Source of the DNA: Halomonas citrativorans
Lineage (GTDB): Bacteria > Pseudomonadota > Gammaproteobacteria > Pseudomonadales > Halomonadaceae
DNA: 64,000 nt
Assembly (NCBI RefSeq): GCF_900163645.1
Contig: NZ_FUKM01000057.1
Location: 529,226-593,225 of the forward strand
Reading direction: 5' to 3'
Of this stretch, positions 27,861 to 37,140 are shown piece by piece. Made by a program: the position numbers and the translations under genes. The notes beneath the pieces are model-generated. The model was not told the origin of the DNA. It saw only the letters and a list, made by a program, of their open reading frames with translations, and ran no database searches. The first letter of the stretch is position 1, and each line of letters begins with the position of its first letter.

Positions 27861-27897
27861 ATAGCCGTGCAATACGATAAGACGTCTGCACGGCTAT
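27861..27897 (+). terminator. Stem-loop downstream of ppiC
   Basis: An 11-bp perfect stem (ATAGCCGTGCA/TGCACGGCTAT) encloses a 15-base loop 14 bases after the ppiC stop. The following TGTCGCTTT is only weakly U-rich, so termination efficiency is uncertain. Confidence 0.5.
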
Positions 27898-28030
27898 TGT
27901 CGCTTTGGCATTCGGTCCTGCCTGAAAAGCGCTTATGCTCGGTCACTTTTCAGACAGAATCGCATGTTTAATCACGCGTTAAATCGCCTCCAGCGTCGTG
28001 GCGTTTACGTTGCGGTGTGAGGAGAAAGCC

Positions 28031-28966
28031 ATGAACGACCCTATTATTTCAATTAACGGCCTGAATAAAACCTACGAAGGCGGCTTTCAAGCGCTCTCGC
28101 GGGTGGACCTCACCATTCAGCGTGGTGAGATTTTTGCGCTGCTTGGCCCCAATGGGGCAGGCAAAACCACGCTGATCAGCGTGGTGTGTGGGCTGGTAAA
28201 CCCGACCCAGGGTGAGGTGGTGATTGACGGCTTTAATAGCGTTAGCCAGTACCGCCAGGCGCGTGAGCGTATCGGCCTGGTGCCTCAGGAATTGACTAAC
28301 GAAGCCTTTGAAACGGTGTGGAATACGGTTAGTTTTAGCCGCGGCCTGTTCGGTAAAGCGCCTGCCCCTGTCCATATTGAAAAAGTGCTTAAGTCCTTGG
28401 CGTTATGGGATAAACGTCATAACCGCTTAATGACCCTTTCCGGCGGAATGAAGCGCCGTGTGTTGATTGCTAAAGCGCTTTCTCACGAGCCGCGCATTCT
28501 GTTTTTGGATGAGCCAACAGCGGGTGTCGATGTTGAGCTGCGCCGGGATATGTGGGAAGTGGTTCGCGGGCTGCGCGAAAGTGGCGTCACGATTATTCTC
28601 ACCACCCACTATATTGAAGAAGCCGAAGAGATGGCCGACCGCATCGGGGTGATTAATCGAGGTGAAATCGTGCTGGTGGAAGAGAAAGCGGCCTTGATGC
28701 AAAAGTTGGGTAGCAAGCAGTTAATCCTTCAACTGCAAACGCCGTTAAAGGCGCTACCAGCCGCCTTACAGCAAACGGCGTTAAGCCTGACCGCCGATGG
28801 GCATGAGTTGGTGTACACCTATGATGGCCGTCAGGATCAAGAGGGCCACAAAATATCAGCGCTGTTAGCTAATCTTGAGCGTGAAGGCATCGCCTTTAGG
28901 GACCTGCATACACGGCAGAGTTCGCTTGAGGATATTTTCGTCGACTTGGTTAAGGAGCGTGCATGA
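28031..28966 (+). CDS. yadG: ABC exporter ATP-binding protein (YadG-like)
   Basis: This 311-residue ATPase is of the ABC-2 exporter class. It has Walker [10 protein letters not shown], the GLVPQE Q-loop, signature LSGGMKRR, Walker [13 protein letters not shown] and the [10 protein letters not shown] switch region. Sequence and length match E. coli YadG. GGAG lies seven bases before the ATG; the extension to 27998 has no site. It overlaps the permease gene by four bases. The substrate of YadGH-type exporters is not established. Confidence 0.88.
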   Translation: MNDPIISINGLNKTYEGGFQALSRVDLTIQRGEIFALLGPNGAGKTTLISVVCGLVNPTQGEVVIDGFNSVSQYRQARERIGLVPQELTNEAFETVWNTVSFSRGLFGKAPAPVHIEKVLKSLALWDKRHNRLMTLSGGMKRRVLIAKALSHEPRILFLDEPTAGVDVELRRDMWEVVRGLRESGVTIILTTHYIEEAEEMADRIGVINRGEIVLVEEKAALMQKLGSKQLILQLQTPLKALPAALQQTALSLTADGHELVYTYDGRQDQEGHKISALLANLEREGIAFRDLHTRQSSLEDIFVDLVKERA

Positions 28967-29724
28967 ACCTGTATCCTGTTCGCGCCATTTATATGGCAGA
29001 AATGGCGCGTACGCGGCGCACGTTATTGCAAAGCATTGTGTCGCCGGTTATTTCAACCTCGCTCTACTTTGTGGTGTTCGGCGCGGCCATCGGTTCGCGT
29101 ATCAGTGAGATTGATGGGGTCAGTTACGGCGCCTTTATCGTGCCTGGGCTGATTATGCTCATGCTGCTGACCCAAAGCGTGTCCAACGCCTCCTTCGGGA
29201 TTTTCTTTCCCAAGTTTTCGGGCAGTATCTATGAAATTTTATCGGCGCCCATTTCCTATCTTGAAATAGTGATTGGCTACGTAGGAGCGGCAGCCTCGAA
29301 GTCGATTCTATTGGGGCTGATCATTCTTGGGACATCGAGTTTTTTTGTGCCGCTGGAAATTGCACACCCCTTCTGGATGCTGACGTTTCTAGTGCTAACC
29401 GCCGTCACGTTTAGTTTGCTGGGGTTCATTATCGGCATTTGGGCGGATGGCTTCGACAAGCTGCAGCTTGTGCCCTTGCTGATCATTACGCCGCTGACCT
29501 TTCTGGGCGGCAGTTTCTACTCGATAGATATGTTGCCCCCTTTCTGGCAGACCGTCACGCTTGCCAACCCCGTGGTGTATCTGGTCAGCGGCTTTCGGTG
29601 GAGCTTCTACGGGATTAGCGATGTCAGTGTGGTGGCCAGTGTGGCCATGATCAGCCTGTTTTTACTAGCGAGCCTGGCCACTATCGCGTGGATATTTCGT
29701 ACCGGCTATCGCCTGAAACCCTAA
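28963..29724 (+). CDS. yadH: ABC-2 type exporter permease (YadH-like)
   Basis: This 253-residue inner-membrane protein has about six hydrophobic segments. The ABC-2 hallmark segment near [17 protein letters not shown] is present at about 183-199. It is translationally coupled to the YadG-like ATPase gene (ATGA overlap). Together they form an export complex of unknown substrate. Confidence 0.88.
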   Translation: MNLYPVRAIYMAEMARTRRTLLQSIVSPVISTSLYFVVFGAAIGSRISEIDGVSYGAFIVPGLIMLMLLTQSVSNASFGIFFPKFSGSIYEILSAPISYLEIVIGYVGAAASKSILLGLIILGTSSFFVPLEIAHPFWMLTFLVLTAVTFSLLGFIIGIWADGFDKLQLVPLLIITPLTFLGGSFYSIDMLPPFWQTVTLANPVVYLVSGFRWSFYGISDVSVVASVAMISLFLLASLATIAWIFRTGYRLKP

Positions 29725-29784
29725 CGCGCACTATGTCTTTGGTACAGCGCCTCTTTTTATCTACGCCAGGAGCCAAGGCCCCTT

Positions 29785-30789
29785 ATGCCACTACTGCAAA
29801 GCATTGTTCACCGCCTGGACCCTTCGCTTGACGGTGAACGCTTAACGCTAACCGCCGCGCCATCGCTTGCCCAAAGTGATGACCCGGCCATGACAAGCCT
29901 GGTGAATACGCTTAACGACACGTATAACACCAAGGCTAAAGGTTGGGGGCGCTTTGCTGAAGAGGGCGAGCAGGCTGGCCCACTACTTGCCTGGCTGCGC
30001 GATTATATGGCGGGTGCCCAGGACTTTACCCAGCTTTCGACCGCAATTGCTGAGCGCCTGGCGCGTGAGCTACAAGAGCAGCTATCCGTCAGCGGCTATT
30101 TGCTGCTTGCGCACATACGCCAAGGGGACACCGAAACGCTATTTATCGCGTTGGTACATCAGCGTGAAGGTATTGGCATTAACCAGGCTCACCAGGCCGT
30201 GCCTGCCGCGCAGCTGAATACCAGCCAGCTTACCTTGGCGGCACGGGTCAATTTAACCCAGTGGCAGAGCGAGTCGCCTGGCGCGCAGTACGTCTCTTTC
30301 TTGAAAGATCGTGGTGGTAAAAAGCTTGCCGAAGGCATGGTAGCCCTGTTGGGCATGGAAGAAGGGATTGATGCGCCCGCTGAAACCCGCACGCTGCTCA
30401 AAGCCTTCAGCGACTATGTGGAAAAAGAGGATTTCGACGACGAGGTGAGTCGAGAAAAAACCGACACGCTGGTGGACTACGCCAATGAACAGCTTCGCCG
30501 TGGCGAGCCAATGACCTTGGAAGAGCTTTCTGGGCTGGTGGACGAACAGCAGCCGAAAGCCTTTTATGACCATATTCGCAACGCCGATTACGGGCTTTCG
30601 CCGGAGATTCCCCCCGATAAGCGTACCTTAAGCCAGTTCCGCCGCTTTACCGGCCGAGCGGGCGGTGTCTCGATTAGTTTTGACTCCCATCTGCTGGGCT
30701 CAAGCATCGAGTACGACGCCACTCAAGATCGCCTGATTATCAAGCAAGTGCCCAAGCAGTTAAGAGAGCAGCTTACCAAGAAAGATTGA
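29785..30789 (+). CDS. yejK: Nucleoid-associated protein YejK/NdpA
   Basis: This 334-residue protein matches the NdpA family in length and character. Its conserved features include the N-terminal SIVHRLD start, the LARELQEQ... region, and the C-terminal SFDSHLLGSSIEYD segment. E. coli YejK associates with the nucleoid and interacts with topoisomerase proteins. The gene stands between the exporter and the TerB-like gene on the same strand, each separated by short gaps. Confidence 0.9.
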   Translation: MPLLQSIVHRLDPSLDGERLTLTAAPSLAQSDDPAMTSLVNTLNDTYNTKAKGWGRFAEEGEQAGPLLAWLRDYMAGAQDFTQLSTAIAERLARELQEQLSVSGYLLLAHIRQGDTETLFIALVHQREGIGINQAHQAVPAAQLNTSQLTLAARVNLTQWQSESPGAQYVSFLKDRGGKKLAEGMVALLGMEEGIDAPAETRTLLKAFSDYVEKEDFDDEVSREKTDTLVDYANEQLRRGEPMTLEELSGLVDEQQPKAFYDHIRNADYGLSPEIPPDKRTLSQFRRFTGRAGGVSISFDSHLLGSSIEYDATQDRLIIKQVPKQLREQLTKKD

Positions 30790-30825
30790 GGTAAGGACGA
30801 TGCTGTAGCAACCCAGGAGCCCCTT

Positions 30826-31329
30826 ATGCTGAACGCTATTAGTGATTTCTTCCAGCGCACGCTTGCGCAACCCGAGCAGCGCGAAAATCAAACGCTCACC
30901 CTGGAACTGGCCACCGCAGCACTGCTGTGTGAAATCGTCCGCGCCGATTACTACACCACCGATGAAGAGCTTGCTGCGCTGCGCCTTATGCTTACCGAGC
31001 GCTACCAGCTCAGCACAAGCGATGTGGAAGAGCTGATGACGTTGGCACAAGCAGAAGTGGATGAGGCCGTCGATCATTACCAGTTTGTGAGCCTAATCAA
31101 AGAGCACTATAACTACGATCAGCGCTGTGAGCTGGTGGCGCTGATGTGGCAGCTGGCGTGGGCAGACGGTCACGTAGACCCGCTTGAAGAGCATCGCATT
31201 CGACGGCTGGCCGATTTACTTCATGTTAGTCACAGTGATTTTATTCGCACCAAGCTACAGGTTGAAGTACAGGTTGAAGAGCGCCGAACAGCGCAAGGTG
31301 GGCCTGAACGAGGCGGCGTATCTCACTAA
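30826..31329 (+). CDS. TerB-like (tellurite resistance family) protein
   Basis: This 167-residue all-helical acidic protein has two repeated segments, ELATAALLCEIVRADYY and ELVALMWQLAWADGHVD, typical of the TerB fold. The Asp/Glu positions (ADxxxxxEE, ADGHVDPLEEH) could bind metal. Despite the family name, most stand-alone members have no proven tellurite role. It follows yejK after 36 bases. Confidence 0.78.
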   Translation: MLNAISDFFQRTLAQPEQRENQTLTLELATAALLCEIVRADYYTTDEELAALRLMLTERYQLSTSDVEELMTLAQAEVDEAVDHYQFVSLIKEHYNYDQRCELVALMWQLAWADGHVDPLEEHRIRRLADLLHVSHSDFIRTKLQVEVQVEERRTAQGGPERGGVSH

Positions 31330-31346
31330 CGTATTAGCTTCTTACG

Positions 31347-32357
31347 TTACTGTTCTTCAGGTGCGCTGAGCAGGCCCTCGACCAGGTGATGCAGCTGTTG
31401 CTGAAACTGGCCGCCTGGGGAGGGCGGCGTGGGGTCGGCGGTGATCACGATGGTCATATCGCGCTCAGGGACCACGTACAGCGCTTGCCCGCCATAGCCA
31501 CGCCCGTAGTACACCGCTTCCCCCGCGAGTTCGGTAATAAACCAGCCATACCCATAGCCATCACCCGTCCAGGCAGAGATACCACGGGGTGTCCATGAAG
31601 CCTCCACCCACCCCTCTGGCAATAGCCGCACGCCCTCCATCACGCCGTCGTTACGATAAAGCTCGCCCACCTCAATCAACGCGCGTGGCGAAAGTTGCAT
31701 ATTGTTGCCGCCAAAATAAATGCCTTGCGGGTCACGCGGCCATGCGGGAATCGAAATAGTAAGCGGCTCCCCCAACAGGCGTTGTGCTAGCACATGCGTG
31801 GTTTCACCGCTTGCCTGGGTAAGCGCTGCGGAAAGCAGGTGGCTAGTGCCGGTGGAGTACAGCATCCGCCCGCCGGGTTCATCGACAAATGGGCGAGTAA
31901 GGGCATCGTTAACCCAGTTTGAGCTTGCCACCCAAGCACTGTAGTTAGCGCCGGATGTACGCTCAAGCCCCGCCTGCTGAGCCAACAAATGCCCTACGGT
32001 AATGTCTTCCACGCGCGGGTCCAGCCCGGCGGGCAATGGCTCACCCAGGAGCGTCACCAATCGCTGCTCGGTGGATTCAATAATGCCCTCTTCAATGGCT
32101 GCGCCTGTTATGGCCGCCAGCACCGTTTTGGAAAGTGATTTGATATTGGCAGGCTGCGCAACGCCGGGGCCACACTGGTGAAGTTCGTGGATAATCTCGC
32201 CGTCGTAAGCGACCACAATGCTGTGAAGGCGGTTTAATTGGCGGGTTTGCTGATCCAGCGTCTGGAGTGCATGCGTAGAAGGTTCATTAGCGGCTGCATA
32301 GGCGGTGGGTAACAATGAAGTAACAGCTAATGAAACAAGCAAAGCAGTGGCGCGCAT
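31347..32357 (-). CDS. Exported serine hydrolase (class C beta-lactamase fold)
   Basis: This 336-residue protein has a signal peptide (about 1-22, TSLLPTAYAA). It contains the SxxK motif (SLSK, nucleophile Ser) and a YS-containing motif (MLYSTGTSHLLSAAL) typical of class C beta-lactamase/esterase relatives. A C-terminal YGYGWFI...GRGYGGQALYVVP region also fits. The minus-strand ATG at 32357 follows GAAGGTG; a longer reading to 32423 lacks a site. Its substrate (peptide, ester or beta-lactam) cannot be told from sequence. It converges with the TerB-like gene. Confidence 0.82.
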   Translation of the reverse strand: MRATALLVSLAVTSLLPTAYAAANEPSTHALQTLDQQTRQLNRLHSIVVAYDGEIIHELHQCGPGVAQPANIKSLSKTVLAAITGAAIEEGIIESTEQRLVTLLGEPLPAGLDPRVEDITVGHLLAQQAGLERTSGANYSAWVASSNWVNDALTRPFVDEPGGRMLYSTGTSHLLSAALTQASGETTHVLAQRLLGEPLTISIPAWPRDPQGIYFGGNNMQLSPRALIEVGELYRNDGVMEGVRLLPEGWVEASWTPRGISAWTGDGYGYGWFITELAGEAVYYGRGYGGQALYVVPERDMTIVITADPTPPSPGGQFQQQLHHLVEGLLSAPEEQ

Positions 32358-32483
32358 CACAACACCTTCGGTATAAGTGGCAAAGGTTCGAGGTTTAGAA
32401 GTGAGAGAGGTTCCACCATACACAGACGCTAAAATTAAAGTGCGATAGCACTCTCTAGATATAAAGCTAGTCGAATAACTATT

Positions 32484-32526
32484 AAAGGTTATATTTGACC
32501 TTTTAAAGTCATTTTTGGTCTATAAT
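32484..32526 (+). promoter_or_regulatory. hipBA promoter and candidate HipB operators
   Basis: A TATAAT at 32521-32526 lies 35 bases before the hipB start. Upstream is the inverted repeat AAAGGT-N8-ACCTTT (32484-32503) and, overlapping it, TGAC-N8-GTCA (32496-32511). E. coli HipB binds operators with 5-bp arms and the same N8 spacing, so autoregulation is likely. The -35 box is not clear; TTGACC at 32495 leaves a 20-base spacer. Confidence 0.5.
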
Positions 32527-32561
32527 GGGTTATAAATAGCCCGTTATTTGGAGGTTCTTTT

Positions 32562-32858
32562 ATGGCCCTTACTCACTCCTTGCTTGCTCCTGGCGAACTG
32601 TCTCAGCAGGTCGGTGCCAATGCACGAGAAGCACGATTGGCGAAGAACCTTTCCCGTAAAACCTTGGCGCAGATGACGGGTGTTTCCGAGTCCACCATTA
32701 AACGGTTCGAATCCAGTGGGCAAATAACCCTCGATATCTTGGTGCTCATTGCCACGGCGCTGGGCGCCACACGCCAAATTGCCGAGCTATTCACATATGA
32801 GCATCCCATATCACTTGAAGAGATCAAGCAGGCAGGGCGTGTTCGGGGGCGAAAATGA
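32562..32858 (+). CDS. hipB: HipB-like antitoxin (XRE family)
   Basis: This 98-residue DNA-binding antitoxin has an XRE helix-turn-helix at about 20-75 (LSRKTLAQMTGVSESTIKRFES). It would neutralise HipA and repress its own operon. GGAGG lies eight bases before the ATG, and the stop overlaps the hipA start (ATGA). Confidence 0.88.
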   Translation: MALTHSLLAPGELSQQVGANAREARLAKNLSRKTLAQMTGVSESTIKRFESSGQITLDILVLIATALGATRQIAELFTYEHPISLEEIKQAGRVRGRK

Positions 32859-34093
32859 AGCGTATCAACACCGTAGAGGTGCTGTTAGCAGATAACCGTG
32901 TGGGGGAGCTGGTCGCTAGCCGACAGGGCACCTACTTTGCTTATGACCCTCAGTGGGTGGCGGAGGGCTTTAATTTATCGCCTCTGAACATGGATTTTAC
33001 TGCCCAGCCACAGAAGGCGCCCGATTCCCTCCTTTTTGCTGGTCTACCAGGCGCATTTGCTGACTCACTGCCAGATGGTTGGGGAATGCTGCTCATGGAT
33101 CGGTATTTCCTCGCCGAACATGGAAAAGACCGGAGAGATATTTCCCCGCTTGATCGGCTGGCTTATATGGCCGACAAGGGAATGGGGGCGTTGGAGTACC
33201 GTCCCGTTATCGAGCATGCCGCGGATGAAAATGATATTGACCTGGCCCAGCTCTATCAGGCAGCTAATGCTGTCTACGAAGGTGAAACCACGACTACTCT
33301 GGATGCCTTGCGACTAGCCGGTGGTTCCCCGGCAGGTGCCCGGCCCAAGGTGGTCGTTGCGTTATCTTCTGATGGTAAGCAGTGCAGTACATCTTTCCAA
33401 GAGCTTCCTGCAGGCTATCAGCATTGGCTAGTGAAATTCCGTGCCCCTGCCGAGCATAGGGATACGGGCGCCATTGAGTACGCCTATTCGGTGTTGGCTA
33501 AGCATGCGGGTGTGAAAATGGCCTCGAGCAAGCTAATTGAGGTCAGCTCCTCAACGGGAACCGAGCGTTTCTTTTCTACTCAGCGCTTTGATCGCAACGG
33601 TAATCGCAAAATTCACATGATGACCGCTAGCGGCATTCTATATGCCGATCACAGTGCTCCATCGCTGGACTATTTAGATCTGCTCAAAGCAACCAGCACG
33701 TTTACCCGCCACGCAGAAGACGTTGAGCGCATGGCAAGGTTGATGGTGTTCAACGCTCTGACCCACAATCACGATGACCATGCCAAGAACTTCGCTTTTT
33801 TGCATGATCAAGGGCGATGGACACTGGCCCCTGCATACGACCTGACTTACGCCCCTGTTCGGAGCTATGCAGACGAGCATACAACATCTTTCAGTGGGGC
33901 AGGTTTGGCTACGCGTAAAAAGCTCAAACAGGTTTGTGCTCCCTTCAGGTACTTAACCCCGGATCTCTATATTGAACAAGCCCTTGATGCTCTATCCGAA
34001 TGGTCGTCCCTTTGCTATGAATTAGAAATCGATACCCAGCAGCAGAAAGTGATTCAGCGAGCATTCGACGAGAACCGCCAGCGTCTCGGATAA
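32855..34093 (+). CDS. hipA: HipA-like serine/threonine kinase toxin
   Basis: This 412-residue kinase has the HipA N-terminal domain (about 1-105), the GGSPAGARPKVVV loop at about 150-162, the catalytic segment NHDDHAKNF (Asp about 307) and the metal-binding YDLTY (about 328). E. coli HipA phosphorylates glutamyl-tRNA synthetase and causes growth arrest; targets differ among relatives. The gene is coupled to hipB by a four-base overlap. The active-site residues appear intact, so the toxin is probably functional. Confidence 0.9.
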   Translation: MKRINTVEVLLADNRVGELVASRQGTYFAYDPQWVAEGFNLSPLNMDFTAQPQKAPDSLLFAGLPGAFADSLPDGWGMLLMDRYFLAEHGKDRRDISPLDRLAYMADKGMGALEYRPVIEHAADENDIDLAQLYQAANAVYEGETTTTLDALRLAGGSPAGARPKVVVALSSDGKQCSTSFQELPAGYQHWLVKFRAPAEHRDTGAIEYAYSVLAKHAGVKMASSKLIEVSSSTGTERFFSTQRFDRNGNRKIHMMTASGILYADHSAPSLDYLDLLKATSTFTRHAEDVERMARLMVFNALTHNHDDHAKNFAFLHDQGRWTLAPAYDLTYAPVRSYADEHTTSFSGAGLATRKKLKQVCAPFRYLTPDLYIEQALDALSEWSSLCYELEIDTQQQKVIQRAFDENRQRLG

Positions 34094-34172
34094 CGCTAGC
34101 CATGCGGCCACGCAAACCCAGCCACCTTCTGCCTTCTGGTAGGGAAAGGCAGGGCATTACGCAAAAAGTTGA

Positions 34173-34189
34173 AAAGCCTGCTAGGCTTT
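34173..34189 (+). terminator. Short palindrome downstream of hipA
   Basis: AAAGCCT-GCT-AGGCTTT is a 7-bp stem with a three-base loop about 80 bases after hipA. Only a short T-run follows. It may be a weak terminator between hipA and the next small gene. Confidence 0.35.
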
Positions 34190-34255
34190 AATCGTTACTG
34201 GGCGTAAGCAACCCTTTGATTTCACCCAAAACGCAAACCAGCAAGGAGTGCCAAC

Positions 34256-34330
34256 ATGCGTAATATTATCTATATCGTAGGCCTAATCGTCGTTGTACTG
34301 TTTATCCTTTCACTGCTCGGCCTGCGCTAA
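34256..34330 (+). CDS. 24-residue single-pass membrane peptide
   Basis: A 24-codon gene encodes a very hydrophobic peptide that begins MRNII and ends LGLR, with basic residues near both ends and one predicted transmembrane helix. It has a clear AAGGAG site six bases before the ATG, and a strong intrinsic terminator starts about 20 bases after the stop. These signals support a real monocistronic gene. I do not recognise the function; small membrane peptides often modulate larger membrane proteins. Confidence 0.7.
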   Translation: MRNIIYIVGLIVVVLFILSLLGLR

Positions 34331-35227
34331 CATTAGCGACTGCCAGCACGCCCGCAGATTTCCCCTGCGGGCTTTTTTACGCACCCGCCTAAGCAATCTA
34401 GTGACAAAAGTGACGCGGTAAGCACGACATAAGCGTTATTAACCTCACTCTTCAAACAAACATTTCATGTAGCGACCATCGCTGCATCACTGCCATAACC
34501 CAGTGGCTATAGATATTAAACGTAGCTGGGTCTGCCTCGAACAGCAGTTATCGCTCAGTAAAAAAGTGCGGGGCCAGCGGAATGTGCGCAAAGCCGTCAC
34601 CGGTATCGCAAGGCGAGTTCTATTGCTTAGAGCAGCAGTAGCAAAGGCCAGGTTGAGCGCTGAAGATACCCATTTTGGAGCATTGCAACTACCGTTAGCC
34701 CAAGGCTGAGGCCGAAGAGGCCGATTAATAATGTTGCAGAAAAAAACAAAACTTCACAAACGCGACGGATTAAGCAGGCATACTAAAAGCCAAAGTATGG
34801 TGTAGACATGTTTTTTGGCTGACGGTAAGACGTTGTATAATTATCCAGTATTATGTTTTTATATTAAAAATCAAATGGATAGTGTTTTTTATAACGCGCC
34901 ATGGCGATAAGTAAGCAATGCAGTATATCGCTGCTATATAAGATATTTTGTCGCAAATAGGCATGTCGTTAATTTTTATTAAATAAAAATTTAACGCGGA
35001 AAATGTCTGATATTAATCGGTTAAGCTCATGTTTTTTATCGAGGATCGTTTTAAGTGGCAGCGTTTTAATGGTTCAAACGTTTGCTTTAAAGGTGGTTAG
35101 TAGCAGGCTGCCGCCACAGAGGGATGATTGATTTTAACCGATAAAAAAGCAGTAATAGCTGTGCGGTACCGTTGATAGCCGCAAAATAGTGAATGGTGTA
35201 GCGATAAAGAGGGGTGGCGTACTGGAT
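34331..35227. other. Long AT-rich intergenic region before the flagellar locus
   Basis: About 900 bases contain the terminator at 34350-34378 and then mostly AT-rich sequence (34700-35100). No coding frame is convincing; a 68-codon frame at 34503-34709 lacks a ribosome site. An ACCGATAA at 35137-35144 resembles a sigma-28 -10 element but has a poor -35 partner. The region probably holds the promoter of the small gene at 35228. Confidence 0.45.
34350..34378 (+). terminator. Intrinsic terminator after the 24-residue membrane peptide gene
   Basis: GCCCGCAG pairs with CTGCGGGC across a seven-base loop, followed directly by six T residues. Confidence 0.88.
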
Positions 35228-35521
35228 ATGAATAAAATGTCTTTAAACGTTGCAAACGAACCTGAAGCATCTAAAAAAACGCTAACGAGTACAAAAAGTG
35301 AAACAAACACAAGGAATACTCTTTTCCGCATGCACAAAGAGGGTGAAAGAATGGTTTTTTCCAGTAAAGCCTTTTCAGAAGAGGTAAAGGACGTATCAGA
35401 AGGGCAGTGTCATCAAGCTCTCTCGAGTTCCCAGTTATCGCAACTAGAAAGGCTAGAAATACAAATGATGGCAGCCAGCCAATACTTGTATAAGCAATAT
35501 ATAATGTGCCGTGAGGTTTGA
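35228..35521 (+). CDS. Unrecognised small protein upstream of fliD
   Basis: This 97-residue protein is of no family I recognise. It is rich in Ser, Lys, Glu and Thr in the first half, with a more helical, Leu/Gln-rich C-terminal part (SQLSQLERLEIQMMAASQYL). ATG at 35228 is the preferred start; a GTG at 35189 has no ribosome site. It does not show FlaG or FlgM features clearly. It lies about 150 bases before fliD, so a flagellar role is possible but unproven. Confidence 0.5.
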   Translation: MNKMSLNVANEPEASKKTLTSTKSETNTRNTLFRMHKEGERMVFSSKAFSEEVKDVSEGQCHQALSSSQLSQLERLEIQMMAASQYLYKQYIMCREV

Positions 35522-35603
35522 GAGCACAAGCGTGTGGTTTGGGAGGGGACAGGCGCTATTCAGTAGTTCGGCCATGACTTATCAAATATGAGCGCACAGG
35601 GGC

Positions 35604-35630
35604 TAAAGCTGGCCCACTTTCGGCCGATAG
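35604..35630 (+). promoter_or_regulatory. Sigma-28 (FliA) promoter of fliD
   Basis: TAAAGCTG, an 11-base spacer and GCCGATAG match the flagellar sigma-28 consensus TAAAGTTT-N11-GCCGATAA with few mismatches. It lies 42 bases before the fliD start. Confidence 0.8.
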
Positions 35631-35672
35631 TACTAGTAACGATTATTTACAGCTTCTTTAAGGATTTCGCTA

Positions 35673-37064
35673 ATGGCTGCTATTTCTTCTCCTGGTATTG
35701 GGTCAGGGCTTGATGTAAACCAATTGTTAACCGATTTGCGTGAGGCTGAAAATCAGAAACTAGTGCCTATTGCGCAACAAAAGGACACTCAGACTGCCAA
35801 GATTTCAGGTTATGGCCAACTAACGAACGCATTGGAGCAATTTCAGACATCGGTCAATAAGCTTAATGATCCCAAGCTTTATCAAAGCCTTTCGACTGAG
35901 ATTCGCGGGGGCAGCGCAGTTAAAGCTACCGCGACTGAGGAAGCGACGGCAGGCCGCTATGATGTTGAAATAACCCAGTTGGCCCGTGCAGGCAGCCTGG
36001 CTACCACCAGCATCACGGGTGATGATGCGCTTACCAAAGAGCTTACGGTAGAAGGGGCGAATCTTGCGCTGACATTCGGCAGTGATGGTTCTGCTGCTCA
36101 TAATATCACTCTGGCTGCGGGCAGCACCCTTGAAGAGATCCGCGACCAAATTAATGAGTTTGATTTTGGAGATGGGCCCAAAGTAAGTGCCTCTATCGTG
36201 AATGATGGCTCGGGGTATCGGCTAGCGCTCAACTCTACGGATACCGGCAAAGAAGCCTCTATCAATGAAATGTCCTTTTCCGGGCTTACAGCTGATACTG
36301 TGCTAAATACCGATGTAGCAATAGCTCATGAGGGCCGTGATGCTGAATTGACCGTGAATGGAATTGGCATTACGAGCGCTTCCAATCGCGTAGAAGGTGC
36401 GATTGCTGGCGTAACCCTACAGCTTGAAAAGGTGACTGAAGCAGGAAGCCCTAACACGGTAGTAGTCGCGCGTGACACGTTGGCCGTACGTGAAGCCATT
36501 GAAGGCTTCGTAAAAGGTTACAACGACCTTAAAACGAAAATTGGTGAGCTAACCGCGTTTAATGGTGGTGGCGATGCAGCCGGTGATTTGATTGGTGACC
36601 GCGCTGTGCGCACTATTGAATCCCAGTTGCGCTCAGCATTGGTAAGCAGCGTGCCTGGCGGTGACATTACTCGCCTTGCCGATATGGGTATTGAGCTGAA
36701 TAAAGAAGGTAAGCTTGAGCTGGACTCAAGCAAAATGAGTAAAGCCGTAGCGGAAAACCAGGATGCGGTGGCCGCATTTTTTGCAAGCGATAGCGAAGAA
36801 GTAGGCATGGGTGGGCAGGTAGGCGACGTATTGGATAGACTGCTAAGTGATAACGGTGCCTTGGGTAGTGCCAATCGTAGCGCGAAAGCCAGTATTGAGG
36901 CCTTGGACGTTCGCTTTAAGCGAACCGAAGCCTCTATTGATCGCACTATTGAGCGTTATCGAATGCAGTTTTCGCAGTTGGACGTGATGATGTCACAAAT
37001 GAACAGCATGAGTGATTATCTAACCCAACAGTTCGATATGATCAATTCACAAATGTCCAAATAA
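35673..37064 (+). CDS. fliD: Flagellar filament cap protein
   Basis: This 463-residue capping protein helps flagellin subunits assemble at the filament tip. The N-terminal GIGSGLDVNQLL segment and the C-terminal helical region (about 350-463, ending SDYLTQQFDMINSQM) are typical, and a variable middle domain lies between. It is exported by the flagellar type III apparatus, so no signal peptide is expected. A sigma-28 promoter precedes it, and a long-loop hairpin lies between it and the convergent flagellin remnant. Confidence 0.93.
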   Translation: MAAISSPGIGSGLDVNQLLTDLREAENQKLVPIAQQKDTQTAKISGYGQLTNALEQFQTSVNKLNDPKLYQSLSTEIRGGSAVKATATEEATAGRYDVEITQLARAGSLATTSITGDDALTKELTVEGANLALTFGSDGSAAHNITLAAGSTLEEIRDQINEFDFGDGPKVSASIVNDGSGYRLALNSTDTGKEASINEMSFSGLTADTVLNTDVAIAHEGRDAELTVNGIGITSASNRVEGAIAGVTLQLEKVTEAGSPNTVVVARDTLAVREAIEGFVKGYNDLKTKIGELTAFNGGGDAAGDLIGDRAVRTIESQLRSALVSSVPGGDITRLADMGIELNKEGKLELDSSKMSKAVAENQDAVAAFFASDSEEVGMGGQVGDVLDRLLSDNGALGSANRSAKASIEALDVRFKRTEASIDRTIERYRMQFSQLDVMMSQMNSMSDYLTQQFDMINSQMSK

Positions 37065-37084
37065 ATAATATGACGTCAAGTAAG

Positions 37085-37123
37085 CGTAACCTCTTCTGCA
37101 GGTATGATTAGATTGAGGTTACG
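37085..37123. terminator. Long-loop hairpin between fliD and the flagellin remnant
   Basis: CGTAACCTC (37085-37093) pairs perfectly with GAGGTTACG (37115-37123) around a 21-base loop. It lies between two convergent genes and could terminate either, although T-tracts are weak. Confidence 0.45.
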
Positions 37124-37140
37124 TTTAGCTGACCATTGCT

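Noticed and set aside
34503..34709. 68-codon plus-strand frame in the long intergenic region
   Set aside because: No ribosome site, composition unlike neighbouring proteins, no signal downstream.
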